The position numbers and the translations under genes are program-made. The notes beneath the pieces were generated by a model. That model did no database searches and was not told where the DNA came from. It was given only the letters and a program-made list of their open reading frames with translations. Below are positions 9,267 through 16,764 of a stretch of 64,000 bases of DNA, piece by piece. The stretch covers positions 1-64,000 of the forward strand of contig NZ_JABSSU010000007.1 of assembly GCF_013213835.1 (NCBI RefSeq), given 5' to 3'. Every line of letters begins with the position of its first letter. Position 1 is the stretch's first letter. This DNA is from Winogradskyella sp. (GTDB taxonomy: Bacteria; Bacteroidota; Bacteroidia; Flavobacteriales; Flavobacteriaceae).

Positions 9267-9316
9267 ACTAATTTTTTAGTTACAACTAATATCTTAGTTT
9301 AATAAAATGTAACTAA
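9267..9316. promoter_or_regulatory. Candidate BlaI operator: inverted TTAGTTACA/TGTAACTAA repeats
   Basis: Between the divergent blaI-type gene (start 9239) and the DUF456 gene (start 9355) are five ACTAA/TTAGT half-sites. TTAGTTACA at 9276-9284 is mirrored by TGTAACTAA at 9308-9316, and AACTAA at 9284-9289 is mirrored by TTAGTT at 9294-9299. Known BlaI/MecI operators are palindromes with TACA/TGTA arms, so an autoregulatory operator is a good inference. No canonical TAnnTTTG box is seen on the minus strand here. Confidence 0.6.
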
Positions 9317-9354
9317 GCACCCTTTTTTGAGTCTAATTGGTAAACTCGTTTTTT

Positions 9355-9852
9355 ATGGAACTTTTTTTAGTCGTCTTAGGTATTTTATTAATGTTATTAG
9401 GTATTGCTGGAAGTTTCCTTCCTATAATTCCTGGGCCATTAACCAGCTGGGCTGGGTTATTAGTTTTACATTTCACAAAAGGTGTGGAGCTTAGTAACAC
9501 TTTTTTAATTGTGACAGCAATTGTGGCTATAATTATTCTGATTCTTGACTATGTGATACCAGCCATGGGAACAAAAAAATTTGGTGGTAGTAAAGCTGGT
9601 GTTATCGGAACAACCATTGGCTTAATAGTCGGTATCATAGTACCAATTCCATTTGGTATTATTATTGGGCCGTTTTTAGGTGCTTTATTTGGGGAACTAA
9701 CCCATAGAAACGATATGAAAAAAGCCACCAAAGCGGCCTTTGGATCCTTTCTCGGATTTATAGCTTCTACCTTTATGAAGTTTTTGATTTCGGTTATTTA
9801 TTTAGGATTCTTTATCGTAAAACTTATGGAACACGACGCAAGTTGGTTCTAG
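9355..9852 (+). CDS. DUF456 family membrane protein
   Basis: 165 residues with about five hydrophobic helices and the glycine/proline-rich signature of DUF456 (GSFLPIIPGPLTSWAGLLVL, DYVIPAMGTKKFGGSKAG, IPFGIIIGPFLGALFGE). It is an inner-membrane protein of unknown function. I chose the ATG at 9355; a TTG at 9337 would add six residues with no benefit. It is divergent from blaI and shares its regulatory gap, so BlaI could affect it. A hairpin terminator follows. Confidence 0.85.
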   Translation: MELFLVVLGILLMLLGIAGSFLPIIPGPLTSWAGLLVLHFTKGVELSNTFLIVTAIVAIIILILDYVIPAMGTKKFGGSKAGVIGTTIGLIVGIIVPIPFGIIIGPFLGALFGELTHRNDMKKATKAAFGSFLGFIASTFMKFLISVIYLGFFIVKLMEHDASWF

Positions 9853-9865
9853 TCTATAAATCACA

Positions 9866-9902
9866 AAACCTGGCAACGAGAGTAGCCAGGTTTAGTTTTT
9901 TT
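9866..9902 (+). terminator. Rho-independent terminator after DUF456
   Basis: Stem AAACCTGGC (9866-9874) pairs with GCCAGGTTT (9885-9893) and is followed by a T-rich run (TAGTTTTTTT). Confidence 0.8.
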
Positions 9903-10089
9903 GCTATTAACTCAACAATTACTTAAGGGATTAATTAATCATTGTTGACATGCTAAAAGTAATGTTCTACTTTAATATTTTGTTGTGGTAAAACCGCAGA
10001 CTTGTTGCGGAAAAACCGTAATTCTTAGCAATGACAAGGGTTTAAAGCCGAAATTTACAGCCTAAAAAACCGCAATTTTTTGAGTTTTC

Positions 10090-10758
10090 TTATAAAAATC
10101 CTTTTTCTCTAGCCTCACTTAGCAGAGTTTCGTCTTTTCCATCAGATACCGAAAAGAGTAATTTTAGTTGTTTTTTGCGCTTTTCAATCGCACTAGTTGA
10201 TAAAGAAATATACTCTCTTAAGCTTTTCGTTTTTATACCTTGAGATAATAAATGCAATATTTTCCTGTTAATTTCATCTACATAGATTTCACTAGTGATA
10301 GTTTTCTTTATATAGTTACTCACTGTACTGCTATAATATGGTGGATATCTTAAAATCTGTTGGAAAGCATCGGCTAGCTCCATAGATGTTAAATCACTTT
10401 TTATTAAAAAGCCGTCAGGGTTTATTTCCTTTATGATATTATGAATTCTAAATGATTCATTAAACATGGTCAAAATAATGATCTTAGCATTTGGCAGCAC
10501 ATCTTTAGCGAGTAATGCGAGATCTTCTCCTGATGCATATTTACCATCCTCAGATGCTGGAAGGCTAATATCAAAAAAGCAAACATCATAAGGTGTATTT
10601 TTAGATGCTCTATTTATCATCAATTGTGCTGTATCGCAATTATTGGCAGTATCAATAAGTAAGGTTTGGTCGTCTTCTTTTGTTGCCATTAACACATTTT
10701 GGTAGCCTTCTAAAATAATAGGATGGTCATCTACCATGAGTATGTTAATATGTTTCAT
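10090..10758 (-). CDS. LuxR/NarL-type response regulator
   Basis: 222 residues. The receiver domain has the acidic pair VDD at 9-11, phospho-acceptor Asp-63 (CFFDISLP), a conserved Thr (LTM) and Lys (LIKSD). A C-terminal helix-turn-helix follows (NRKILHLLSQGI, LSTSAIEKRKKQLK), divergent but LuxR-like. It overlaps the end of the upstream histidine kinase by 14 bp, so the two are co-translated and are almost certainly partners. Targets are unknown; the peptide gene at 12919-13092 is one candidate. Confidence 0.88.
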   Translation of the reverse strand: MKHINILMVDDHPIILEGYQNVLMATKEDDQTLLIDTANNCDTAQLMINRASKNTPYDVCFFDISLPASEDGKYASGEDLALLAKDVLPNAKIIILTMFNESFRIHNIIKEINPDGFLIKSDLTSMELADAFQQILRYPPYYSSTVSNYIKKTITSEIYVDEINRKILHLLSQGIKTKSLREYISLSTSAIEKRKKQLKLLFSVSDGKDETLLSEAREKGFL

Positions 10759-12790
10759 GTGTGTTCGAGGTGTAAGGGATTTTAACGTTAATAGCTGTAC
10801 CTTGATTTGGTTGAGATGAAAAGGTAATTTCCCCGTTAATACTCTTTACACGAGAAGTCATATTCTTTAAACCAATTCCCTTCTTACTCTTGGTAGTGTC
10901 AAAACCGTTACCGTCATCAATGATACTCAAGCAAATTACATCATTTTCTAGAGATAAACTAATTTTTACTGCTTTGGCGTTAGCGTGCTTGTAGATATTT
11001 TGCAATGATTCTTGTATAACTCTATAGATGTTAATCTTAGTTTTATTTGGCACTATATCCCAGCTAATATCATCTGTATGATTGAATTCATTTTTTAAAC
11101 CATAAGCTTGAGATTGATTATCGTTGAGTTCAGTAACTATATCCATAAAACCTGCACCCGAAACAAAATCTGTATTTAACTCATGGGATATCTTTCTAAT
11201 ATCTTCTTCAATAACTTTCAGTTGACCTATGTAATTTGCGCGAGACATCATCGCCTCTTTTCCGTCTTTAAAATTAATACTATCTAAACTTAACCTGGTC
11301 CCAAACAATCGTCCTAAAACTCCATCATGTAATTCTTCTGAGATTCGCTTTTTCTCTAAGGTTCTTGCTTCCTCTACCTTGTCTTGTTGCCCAAGCATGA
11401 GATTATAAATCTGTTCATTAGCTTCTTGTTGTACTTGCATTAATTTCAACTTTCTATTCTTAGCCCGTTGAGACAGCAAAATATAAATTAGAATGGCTGT
11501 CAACAATATGCCTCCAGATAAAATAATGAGATAAAGGTTCTCTCTCGAAATTTGCTCATTCTCAGCTTCAAGTTGATCAGTTTTTAGCTCGATTCTTGCA
11601 AATTTATTTCTTACATTTCTTTCAACTTTCAGCAAACTATCCGACAATTTAACGTGCTCATTTAAATATTTCACAGAGGATTCAGAGTCTTCCAACTCAG
11701 ATAGTAACATTAAAACTTCTAATAAAATATCATTTGCCGTTATTTTTTTAGACAATTGATAAGTCTCATTTGCGTATTTTAAAGCTTCTGCTTCTTCACC
11801 AACACCTTTAAAATACTTTGCCATACTAATGCAAGCTCCCATTTTAACAAATTCGTCATTTATACTATCTGCAATTTTATAGGATTCATCAAACAGCTTC
11901 TTGATATTCTGATGACTATCTAAGTTACCTAAGTATTTAGAGTACGCTAAATTTTCTAATACCAAAGCGTAAAACGAAGGATCTTCAGCCTTAAGATCAT
12001 AATTCTCTACTAGATCTTTAAAGATATCTACAGATTCTGAATACTTTGATTGCTTTCGTTTTGCGGAACCAATATTGTTAAGTGTGTAAATCCCATTATT
12101 AAAATCATCCTCCATACGCAACGCCACCTCATAGGCTTGTTGATGATACTCTAAGGCCTCCTCAATATTATCTAACTCATCAGATATACTAGCTAGAGTT
12201 GAAAATAAAATCCACTTCTGTTCCTGTATCTCATTTGTTTCCTCCACTCCATCTAATAATCTTAGCGCTTTAACAGTGCTTTCACTAGCACCAAAATAGT
12301 CCTTCCCATCTAGTTGTATTTTAGCCAGTCCTCCTAGCGCTGCAGACATATCTAAACTTAAATTGAGATCTCCAAAGCTCTTAACTGCTTTAGTGTAATA
12401 ATAATAAGCACTATCCTTTTCCTTAAAAAAATATGCATAACCAAGAGCGTAATAGTTGTAAGCCAAGCTTTTGGAGTCATTGAGTTGAGTTGCTAAACGC
12501 TTAATCTTATGATTGCTGTTAATATAGTTATCCATATCGTCTACATCGATATAAAAATAACTGATATTCTTCTCCACTTTGAGTAAAACAGAATCATTAT
12601 TAGAGGTAGAAGCTAGTCTTTTTGCATCTAGTAAAACTTTAAAGCGTTTATTAGGCTCTAGATTTTCTGTTTCAGAATAGGTAAGTAGTTTAGAAATACT
12701 ATCTAGAAGAATTTTATCTTTTTCATTCTGACAATACACAGAATTAACAAATAATAAAATAGAGAAAAATTTGAGCGTTATAAACTTCAA
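10745..12790 (-). CDS. TPR-containing sensor histidine kinase (HisKA_3 type)
   Basis: 681 residues: signal peptide (1-20), a periplasmic helical TPR region (about 60-400), one TM helix (about 418-440), a short coiled coil, a HisKA_3 dimerisation domain with phospho-acceptor His-488 in SEELHDG, and an ATPase domain with N-box (ESLQNIYKHANA, about 594-605), G1 (DDGNGFD, 625-631) and G2 (GIGLKN, 638-643). This is the NarX/DegS class. The start codon appears to be TTG at 12790, because it gives an N-terminal signal peptide and no in-frame ATG lies nearby. The partner regulator overlaps its 3' end. The signal is unknown. Confidence 0.88.
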   Translation of the reverse strand: MKFITLKFFSILLFVNSVYCQNEKDKILLDSISKLLTYSETENLEPNKRFKVLLDAKRLASTSNNDSVLLKVEKNISYFYIDVDDMDNYINSNHKIKRLATQLNDSKSLAYNYYALGYAYFFKEKDSAYYYYTKAVKSFGDLNLSLDMSAALGGLAKIQLDGKDYFGASESTVKALRLLDGVEETNEIQEQKWILFSTLASISDELDNIEEALEYHQQAYEVALRMEDDFNNGIYTLNNIGSAKRKQSKYSESVDIFKDLVENYDLKAEDPSFYALVLENLAYSKYLGNLDSHQNIKKLFDESYKIADSINDEFVKMGACISMAKYFKGVGEEAEALKYANETYQLSKKITANDILLEVLMLLSELEDSESSVKYLNEHVKLSDSLLKVERNVRNKFARIELKTDQLEAENEQISRENLYLIILSGGILLTAILIYILLSQRAKNRKLKLMQVQQEANEQIYNLMLGQQDKVEEARTLEKKRISEELHDGVLGRLFGTRLSLDSINFKDGKEAMMSRANYIGQLKVIEEDIRKISHELNTDFVSGAGFMDIVTELNDNQSQAYGLKNEFNHTDDISWDIVPNKTKINIYRVIQESLQNIYKHANAKAVKISLSLENDVICLSIIDDGNGFDTTKSKKGIGLKNMTSRVKSINGEITFSSQPNQGTAINVKIPYTSNTHETY

Positions 12791-12864
12791 TATCTAAAGA
12801 ATCTGGAATTAGCTCAAATTTAAATAAAATAAATATTTAATGTAATGAAATTGTCTACAAACAG

Positions 12865-12891
12865 GAAAGCCCTTGCTTTTTAAGCAAAGGC
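12865..12891 (-). terminator. Terminator after the small secreted peptide gene
   Basis: On the minus strand GCCTTTGCTT and AAGCAAGGGC form a hairpin (12869-12891) followed by a pyrimidine-rich run. It lies 28 bp beyond the peptide stop and before the kinase start, so the peptide is probably its own transcript. Confidence 0.6.
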
Positions 12892-12918
12892 ATTATTATA
12901 CTTAAGTTTAAAGGAGTC

Positions 12919-13092
12919 TTATCCTCTAGTAGGCTTCCTTAACTTAGTTTTATTGTGTGCTAATAAGTCAATACTAACAGAATTTTCTTTAATGTTTGTT
13001 TCGTTTTCAACAACTGTACTATCTGATTGTACACCAGAAACAGTTAATAAAGCTACAGCTACTAAGGCAAGAGTAATTTTTAAAGTTTTCAT
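12919..13092 (-). CDS. Small secreted peptide, 57 aa
   Basis: The ATG at 13092 opens a 57-residue protein: a signal peptide (MKTLKITLALVAVALLTVSG) and a short hydrophilic mature part ending in a basic, glycine-terminated tail (HNKTKLRKPTRG). A longer reading from 13140 would place unrelated residues before the signal peptide and is rejected. It sits directly upstream of, and parallel to, the TPR kinase/regulator pair, with its own terminator and a 5' hairpin. I do not recognise the family. A role as a signal or as a product of the two-component system is speculation. Confidence 0.6.
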   Translation of the reverse strand: MKTLKITLALVAVALLTVSGVQSDSTVVENETNIKENSVSIDLLAHNKTKLRKPTRG

Positions 13093-13129
13093 ACGAAATA
13101 GGTTTAAGTAATAGTCAACAATTATTGGC

Positions 13130-13146
13130 GTAGCGACCATCGCTAC
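13130..13146 (-). other. Hairpin in 5' leader of the peptide gene
   Basis: GTAGCGA (13130-13136) and TCGCTAC (13140-13146) form a perfect 7-bp stem with a 3-nt loop, 38 bp upstream of the peptide's ATG. It could stabilise the mRNA or act as a protein-binding site. Confidence 0.45.
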
Positions 13147-13704
13147 AACATTTGAGGGAGGAAAATGGATAATTAACTATTTTAGGAGTAAACCTAAATA
13201 TGTACTAAAACTTACGAGGGAAGTTTTTTGATAAAATCTAAAAGTAAAATGGATTAAATATGGCCTCATCATTCTGAGGTTTCAAGGGACTTCAAATATA
13301 GACTTTATTATGAAACAAAAAACAATTTCATCGATAAAGTGTATATTTTCAACGACAAAAAGCATGTCTTCAGGCTTTTTAGCGCTATTTTTTGTGTTTA
13401 ATCTAAAGGTGAAGACTATATTTTAAACAAAAAAGCATCCCGATTCAACCGATTATTTATCACTTTTCTATTGATTAGTGACATGGAGGAAAAGGAAAGC
13501 CTTTCATTGGCAAAAAACTCAACGATTTAAGTTTTCTACAACACCCAACTCTAAATAGAATTGAGCACAACACAACATTTTTATATTTATGTATTTGCAG
13601 ATACAAATACGTAATAATCATATTCTGTTACAAAAGTATAATACTATAGTTTAAAAACAAACATGTTTGAATTAATATTTGATATTATTACAAAACTGTT
13701 AGCT

Positions 13705-13720
13705 ACAAATTTAAATTTGT
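13705..13720. promoter_or_regulatory. Perfect 16-bp palindrome upstream of sugar symporter
   Basis: ACAAATTTAAATTTGT is fully self-complementary, 30 bp before the symporter ATG at 13751. It also contains TAAATTTG (13712-13719), a match to the Bacteroidota -7 box TAnnTTTG, although no TTG is found at the right distance. An operator overlapping a promoter is possible; AT-rich chance is the alternative. Confidence 0.4.
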
Positions 13721-13750
13721 ACATTTAAAACTAATTTCCAACTAAATCAT

Positions 13751-15130
13751 ATGAGCAAACAATCATACCTCTTACTAATTACTATTATTTCTGCTTTGGG
13801 CGGGTTATTATTTGGTTATGACACAGGTGTTATCAATGGGGCACAATTTTACCTAAGTAAATATTTTGAACTAACTGATGCCTTAAAAGGTTGGGTTGTT
13901 GGTAGTGCACTTTTAGGCTGTTTTGTAGGTGCAATTGTTGCAGGGAAGCTCAGTATTAAAATTGGGAGAAAAAAATCACTAATTATATCTGCAATTCTAT
14001 TTACAATTTCTGCCTATGGCTCTGGGCTACCAAGTTTATTCCCAGAAACTGTGACCGTATTAGTTATTTTTAGAATTATTGGTGGGCTCGGAATAGGGAT
14101 CGCTTCCATGAATGCACCAATGTATATCGCTGAAATAGCACCTGAAAAAATTAGAGGTAAAATGGTCACCTACTATCAACTTGCCATTGTAATTGGCTTT
14201 TTTAGTGTATTCTTAGCCACGTATTTTATTGGTAATAACTTAACGCAAGAACAAAATATTTCTATTGGTTGGAGACGTATGTTTTGGTCTGAACTTATCC
14301 CAAGTTTCTTATTTTTAGCGCTTTTATTTTTCGTGCCGAAAAGCCCAAGGTGGTTATGTTTAAAAGGAAAAACAGGTGAAGCACTTCAAATATTAGAGAA
14401 AATTCAAGACTCTGAGAGTGCTCAAAGAGACATTAAAGAAATAGAAAAATCTTTGAAAGACGAAAATGAAGAGGCAGCGAAAGTAAATCCATTTACCAAA
14501 CCATTTTTAGGTATTATAATAATTGGCACGATTCTGTCAATATTACAACAATTTACTGGTATAAATGCTGTATTATATTATGGTGCAGATATTTTTGAAA
14601 AAGCATTGGGCTATGGACAAGAAGACGTGCTTAAACAGCAAATTTTACTAGCATTCATAAATGTAATTTTCACTTTAGTTGCTATGTATTCTGTAGATAA
14701 ATTTGGAAGAAAACCATTAATCTATATTGGCTGTATTGGTATGATTACAGGATTCTTATTGTTAGGTGTAACCTTACAACAACAAACTGTTGGTGTGCTA
14801 TCCTTAATTGGAATACTAGTATTTATTGCATCTTTCTCTTTATCTATGGGGCCAATTGTTTGGGTTTTATTATCCGAAATGTTCCCAAATAAAATAAGAA
14901 GTGCCGCTATGTCTATTGCGGTTGCCGCGCAATGGGCAGCCAATTATTTAGTGTCTCAATCCTTTCCTATGGTTGTTGGTAGCGACTTAAATAAAAGCTC
15001 CATGTGGAATGGATCTCTTCCATATTTCATTTTTATCTTTTTCATTATTATAATAATTGTAATTACTTATAAATTAATACCCGAAACCAAAGGAAAAACA
15101 CTTGAGGAGGTAGAAGAGATTTGGAAATAA
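13751..15130 (+). CDS. MFS sugar porter (XylE/GalP type)
   Basis: 459 residues, 12 TM helices. Sugar-porter signatures are present: GGLLFGYDTGVINGAQ in TM1, GRKKS after TM2, PKSPRWL before the central loop (the usual Glu of PESPRWL is Lys), LQQFTGINAVLYYG in TM7, DKFGRKPL, and the C-terminal PETKGKTLEEVEEIW. It is probably an inner-membrane H+/hexose or pentose symporter. It is preceded by a long gene-free region with a palindrome, which suggests regulated expression, and followed by a strong hairpin terminator. No sugar-catabolic genes flank it, so the substrate is not known. Confidence 0.92.
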   Translation: MSKQSYLLLITIISALGGLLFGYDTGVINGAQFYLSKYFELTDALKGWVVGSALLGCFVGAIVAGKLSIKIGRKKSLIISAILFTISAYGSGLPSLFPETVTVLVIFRIIGGLGIGIASMNAPMYIAEIAPEKIRGKMVTYYQLAIVIGFFSVFLATYFIGNNLTQEQNISIGWRRMFWSELIPSFLFLALLFFVPKSPRWLCLKGKTGEALQILEKIQDSESAQRDIKEIEKSLKDENEEAAKVNPFTKPFLGIIIIGTILSILQQFTGINAVLYYGADIFEKALGYGQEDVLKQQILLAFINVIFTLVAMYSVDKFGRKPLIYIGCIGMITGFLLLGVTLQQQTVGVLSLIGILVFIASFSLSMGPIVWVLLSEMFPNKIRSAAMSIAVAAQWAANYLVSQSFPMVVGSDLNKSSMWNGSLPYFIFIFFIIIIIVITYKLIPETKGKTLEEVEEIWK

Positions 15131-15151
15131 CACAAATCATATAAAACCAAA

Positions 15152-15177
15152 AAAGCATCTCAAATGAGATGCTTTTT
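15152..15177. terminator. Bidirectional terminator between symporter and tRNA-Asp
   Basis: AAAGCATCTC (15152-15161) and GAGATGCTTT (15166-15175) form a 10-bp stem flanked by A and T runs, serving the symporter on plus and tRNA-Asp on minus. Confidence 0.85.
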
Positions 15178-15178
15178 G

Positions 15179-15252
15179 CGGTCTGGACGGGACTCGAACC
15201 CGCGACCCCCTGCGTGACAGGCAGGTATTCTAACCAGCTGAACTACCAGACC
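15179..15252 (-). tRNA. tRNA-Asp (GTC)
   Basis: The minus strand folds as a cloverleaf: acceptor stem GGTCTGG/CCAGACC, D-loop with AGCTGGTTAGA, anticodon stem CCTGC/GCAGG with loop CTGTCAC giving anticodon GTC, and T-loop GGTTCGAGTCC. The discriminator is G, as expected for Asp. The CCA end is not encoded. A good promoter lies just upstream and a hairpin terminator just downstream. Confidence 0.97.
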
Positions 15253-15269
15253 GTGCTTGATAGCGGATG

Positions 15270-15300
15270 CAAATATACACTGCATTTTTAATTCCACAAA
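15270..15300 (-). promoter_or_regulatory. Promoter for tRNA-Asp (Bacteroidota type)
   Basis: On the minus strand TTTG (15300-15297), a 19-nt spacer, and TATATTTG (15277-15270) match the Bacteroidota -33/-7 consensus. The predicted start is about 10 nt before the tRNA 5' end. Confidence 0.8.
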
Positions 15301-15327
15301 TAAAAATGAAAAAATATTACTCTAGGT

Positions 15328-16257
15328 TCAAATAAATTTTTGACGCTCTATCATATAGGTCGTTAAGATTTGATTAAAACCCGCATTTATGTCAGCTTCA
15401 ACATACTTAATTCTATATTGTCCACACTTGATTTTGAGGTCATTGAAATAGTCTGTTACGGCCTTTTCATAATTTTCTTTTATAGAATCTGCATACAAAT
15501 TGATGTATTCTCCTGTTTCAACATCTATAAACCGTTTTGGTCGGTTGTCAAATTCAAAAGAGAGTTCTTTTGATTTATCTATGATATGAAACAAAACAAC
15601 TTCATGTTTATTATGCTTTAAATGCCTCAACGCCTCAAAGAGCTTTTCATCATCCTCTGCGGTTTGAAACATATCTGTAAACACAAAAATCAATGACCGT
15701 CTATGAATCTTCTCGGCAATTTGATGTAGATATCTATACGTTTCTGTTGTCTTAGATTCTGGCTTAGAGATTACAGCTTTACTAAGTTGACTTAATAACA
15801 TCTGATGATGGCGTTCACTTCCTTTTTCTGGTGAGTAAAAATCATAATTATCACTATAAATACTCAAACCTACAGCATCGCGCTGTTTTTTTAATATGTG
15901 CATTAATGACGCACTTGCCAAAGCTGAAAAAGCTATTTTATTAAGATTATCTATTGTAGTACCAGCAGATTCTGGATAATGCATAGAGCTACTATTATCT
16001 ACAATAAGATGACATCGTAGATTAGTTTCTTCATCATAACGCTTGGTGTATAAACGGTCTGTCTTGGCATAGAGTTTCCAATCGATATGTTTAGTACTTT
16101 CGCCTTGATTATAAATTTTATGTTCAGCAAATTCAGCAGAAAATCCATGAAATGGACTTTTATGCATTCCAGCAATAAAGCCCTCAACTACTTGCTTGGC
16201 TAATAATTCGAGATTTTTAAAACCACCTGCTTTATTAAGTTCTAACTGTAAATTCAT
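15328..16257 (-). CDS. DUF58 domain protein
   Basis: 309 residues. The N-terminal region carries the DUF58 signature (GESTKHIDWKLYAKTDRLYT) and continues into a vWA-like fold with a MIDAS-type metal site DNSSSM. In this family the gene usually sits with a MoxR ATPase and BatA/B-type vWA proteins. Here none of those is adjacent: the neighbours are trxA, separated by a terminator, and tRNA-Asp. Function is unproven; chaperone-like metal or complex maturation roles are proposed for MoxR-DUF58 systems. Confidence 0.85.
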   Translation of the reverse strand: MNLQLELNKAGGFKNLELLAKQVVEGFIAGMHKSPFHGFSAEFAEHKIYNQGESTKHIDWKLYAKTDRLYTKRYDEETNLRCHLIVDNSSSMHYPESAGTTIDNLNKIAFSALASASLMHILKKQRDAVGLSIYSDNYDFYSPEKGSERHHQMLLSQLSKAVISKPESKTTETYRYLHQIAEKIHRRSLIFVFTDMFQTAEDDEKLFEALRHLKHNKHEVVLFHIIDKSKELSFEFDNRPKRFIDVETGEYINLYADSIKENYEKAVTDYFNDLKIKCGQYRIKYVEADINAGFNQILTTYMIERQKFI

Positions 16258-16271
16258 ATGCTACCGAAACT

Positions 16272-16302
16272 AAAAAAGGTTTGCCTATTAGGCAAACCTT
16301 TT
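16272..16302 (-). terminator. Terminator after trxA
   Basis: AAAAGGTTTGCC (16274-16285) and GGCAAACCTTTT (16291-16302) form a 12-bp stem. Read on the minus strand it ends in a run of T, 24 bp after the trxA stop. Confidence 0.85.
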
Positions 16303-16325
16303 ATCAATTCTTTATGAATGTCTTT

Positions 16326-16643
16326 TTATAATAATGCGTCTATAGCGTCTGAATATGCATTTTTTGGTGCCACACCAACTTGACGACCTACTACTTCACC
16401 GTTTTGAAACACTAATACTGTAGGAATATTTCTTACACCATATTTTGCAGCAAATTCTTGGTTAGCGTCAACGTCAACTTTACCAACTACAGCTTTTCCT
16501 TCATATTCTGAACTAATCTCATCAATGATTGGCCCAACCATACGACAAGGTCCACACCAAGCTGCCCAAAAATCTACCATAACAGGCTTATCGCTCTTTA
16601 ATACCGTTTCTTCAAAAGTTGCATCTGTTATTTCTAATGCCAT
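16326..16643 (-). CDS. trxA: Thioredoxin
   Basis: 105 residues, full length for thioredoxin, no signal peptide, so cytosolic. The redox centre WCGPC is at 29-33 in the context VDFWAAWCGPCRMVGP. The buried Asp equivalent lies in GKVDVDAN, and the cis-proline in RNIPTVLVF. It reduces protein disulfides using thioredoxin reductase. A hairpin terminator closes the gene. It lies between dnaE (upstream) and the DUF58 gene but is probably transcribed alone. Confidence 0.97.
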   Translation of the reverse strand: MALEITDATFEETVLKSDKPVMVDFWAAWCGPCRMVGPIIDEISSEYEGKAVVGKVDVDANQEFAAKYGVRNIPTVLVFQNGEVVGRQVGVAPKNAYSDAIDALL

Positions 16644-16764
16644 AATATTTATATTTTATTGTGTTGTACTTTGTTTAAATAATTCACAAACTTAGTCAAA
16701 AAAATCGCTATTCCTTACACTGGATATATTCGATTTGGCTATGATGTTATTAATCAGTCTTATA

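Larger units (their letters stand above)
13093..13750. other. 658-bp gene-free region upstream of the sugar symporter
   Basis: I find no credible coding sequence on either strand here. It contains a 7-bp stem hairpin (GTAGCGA/TCGCTAC, 13130-13146) in the leader of the peptide gene, an inverted repeat GTATTTG/CAAATAC (13591-13610), and the palindrome at 13705-13720 before the symporter. The middle part (13150-13560) is AT-rich sequence without recognisable structure. It may hold long leaders, a small RNA or decayed sequence. Confidence 0.5.
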
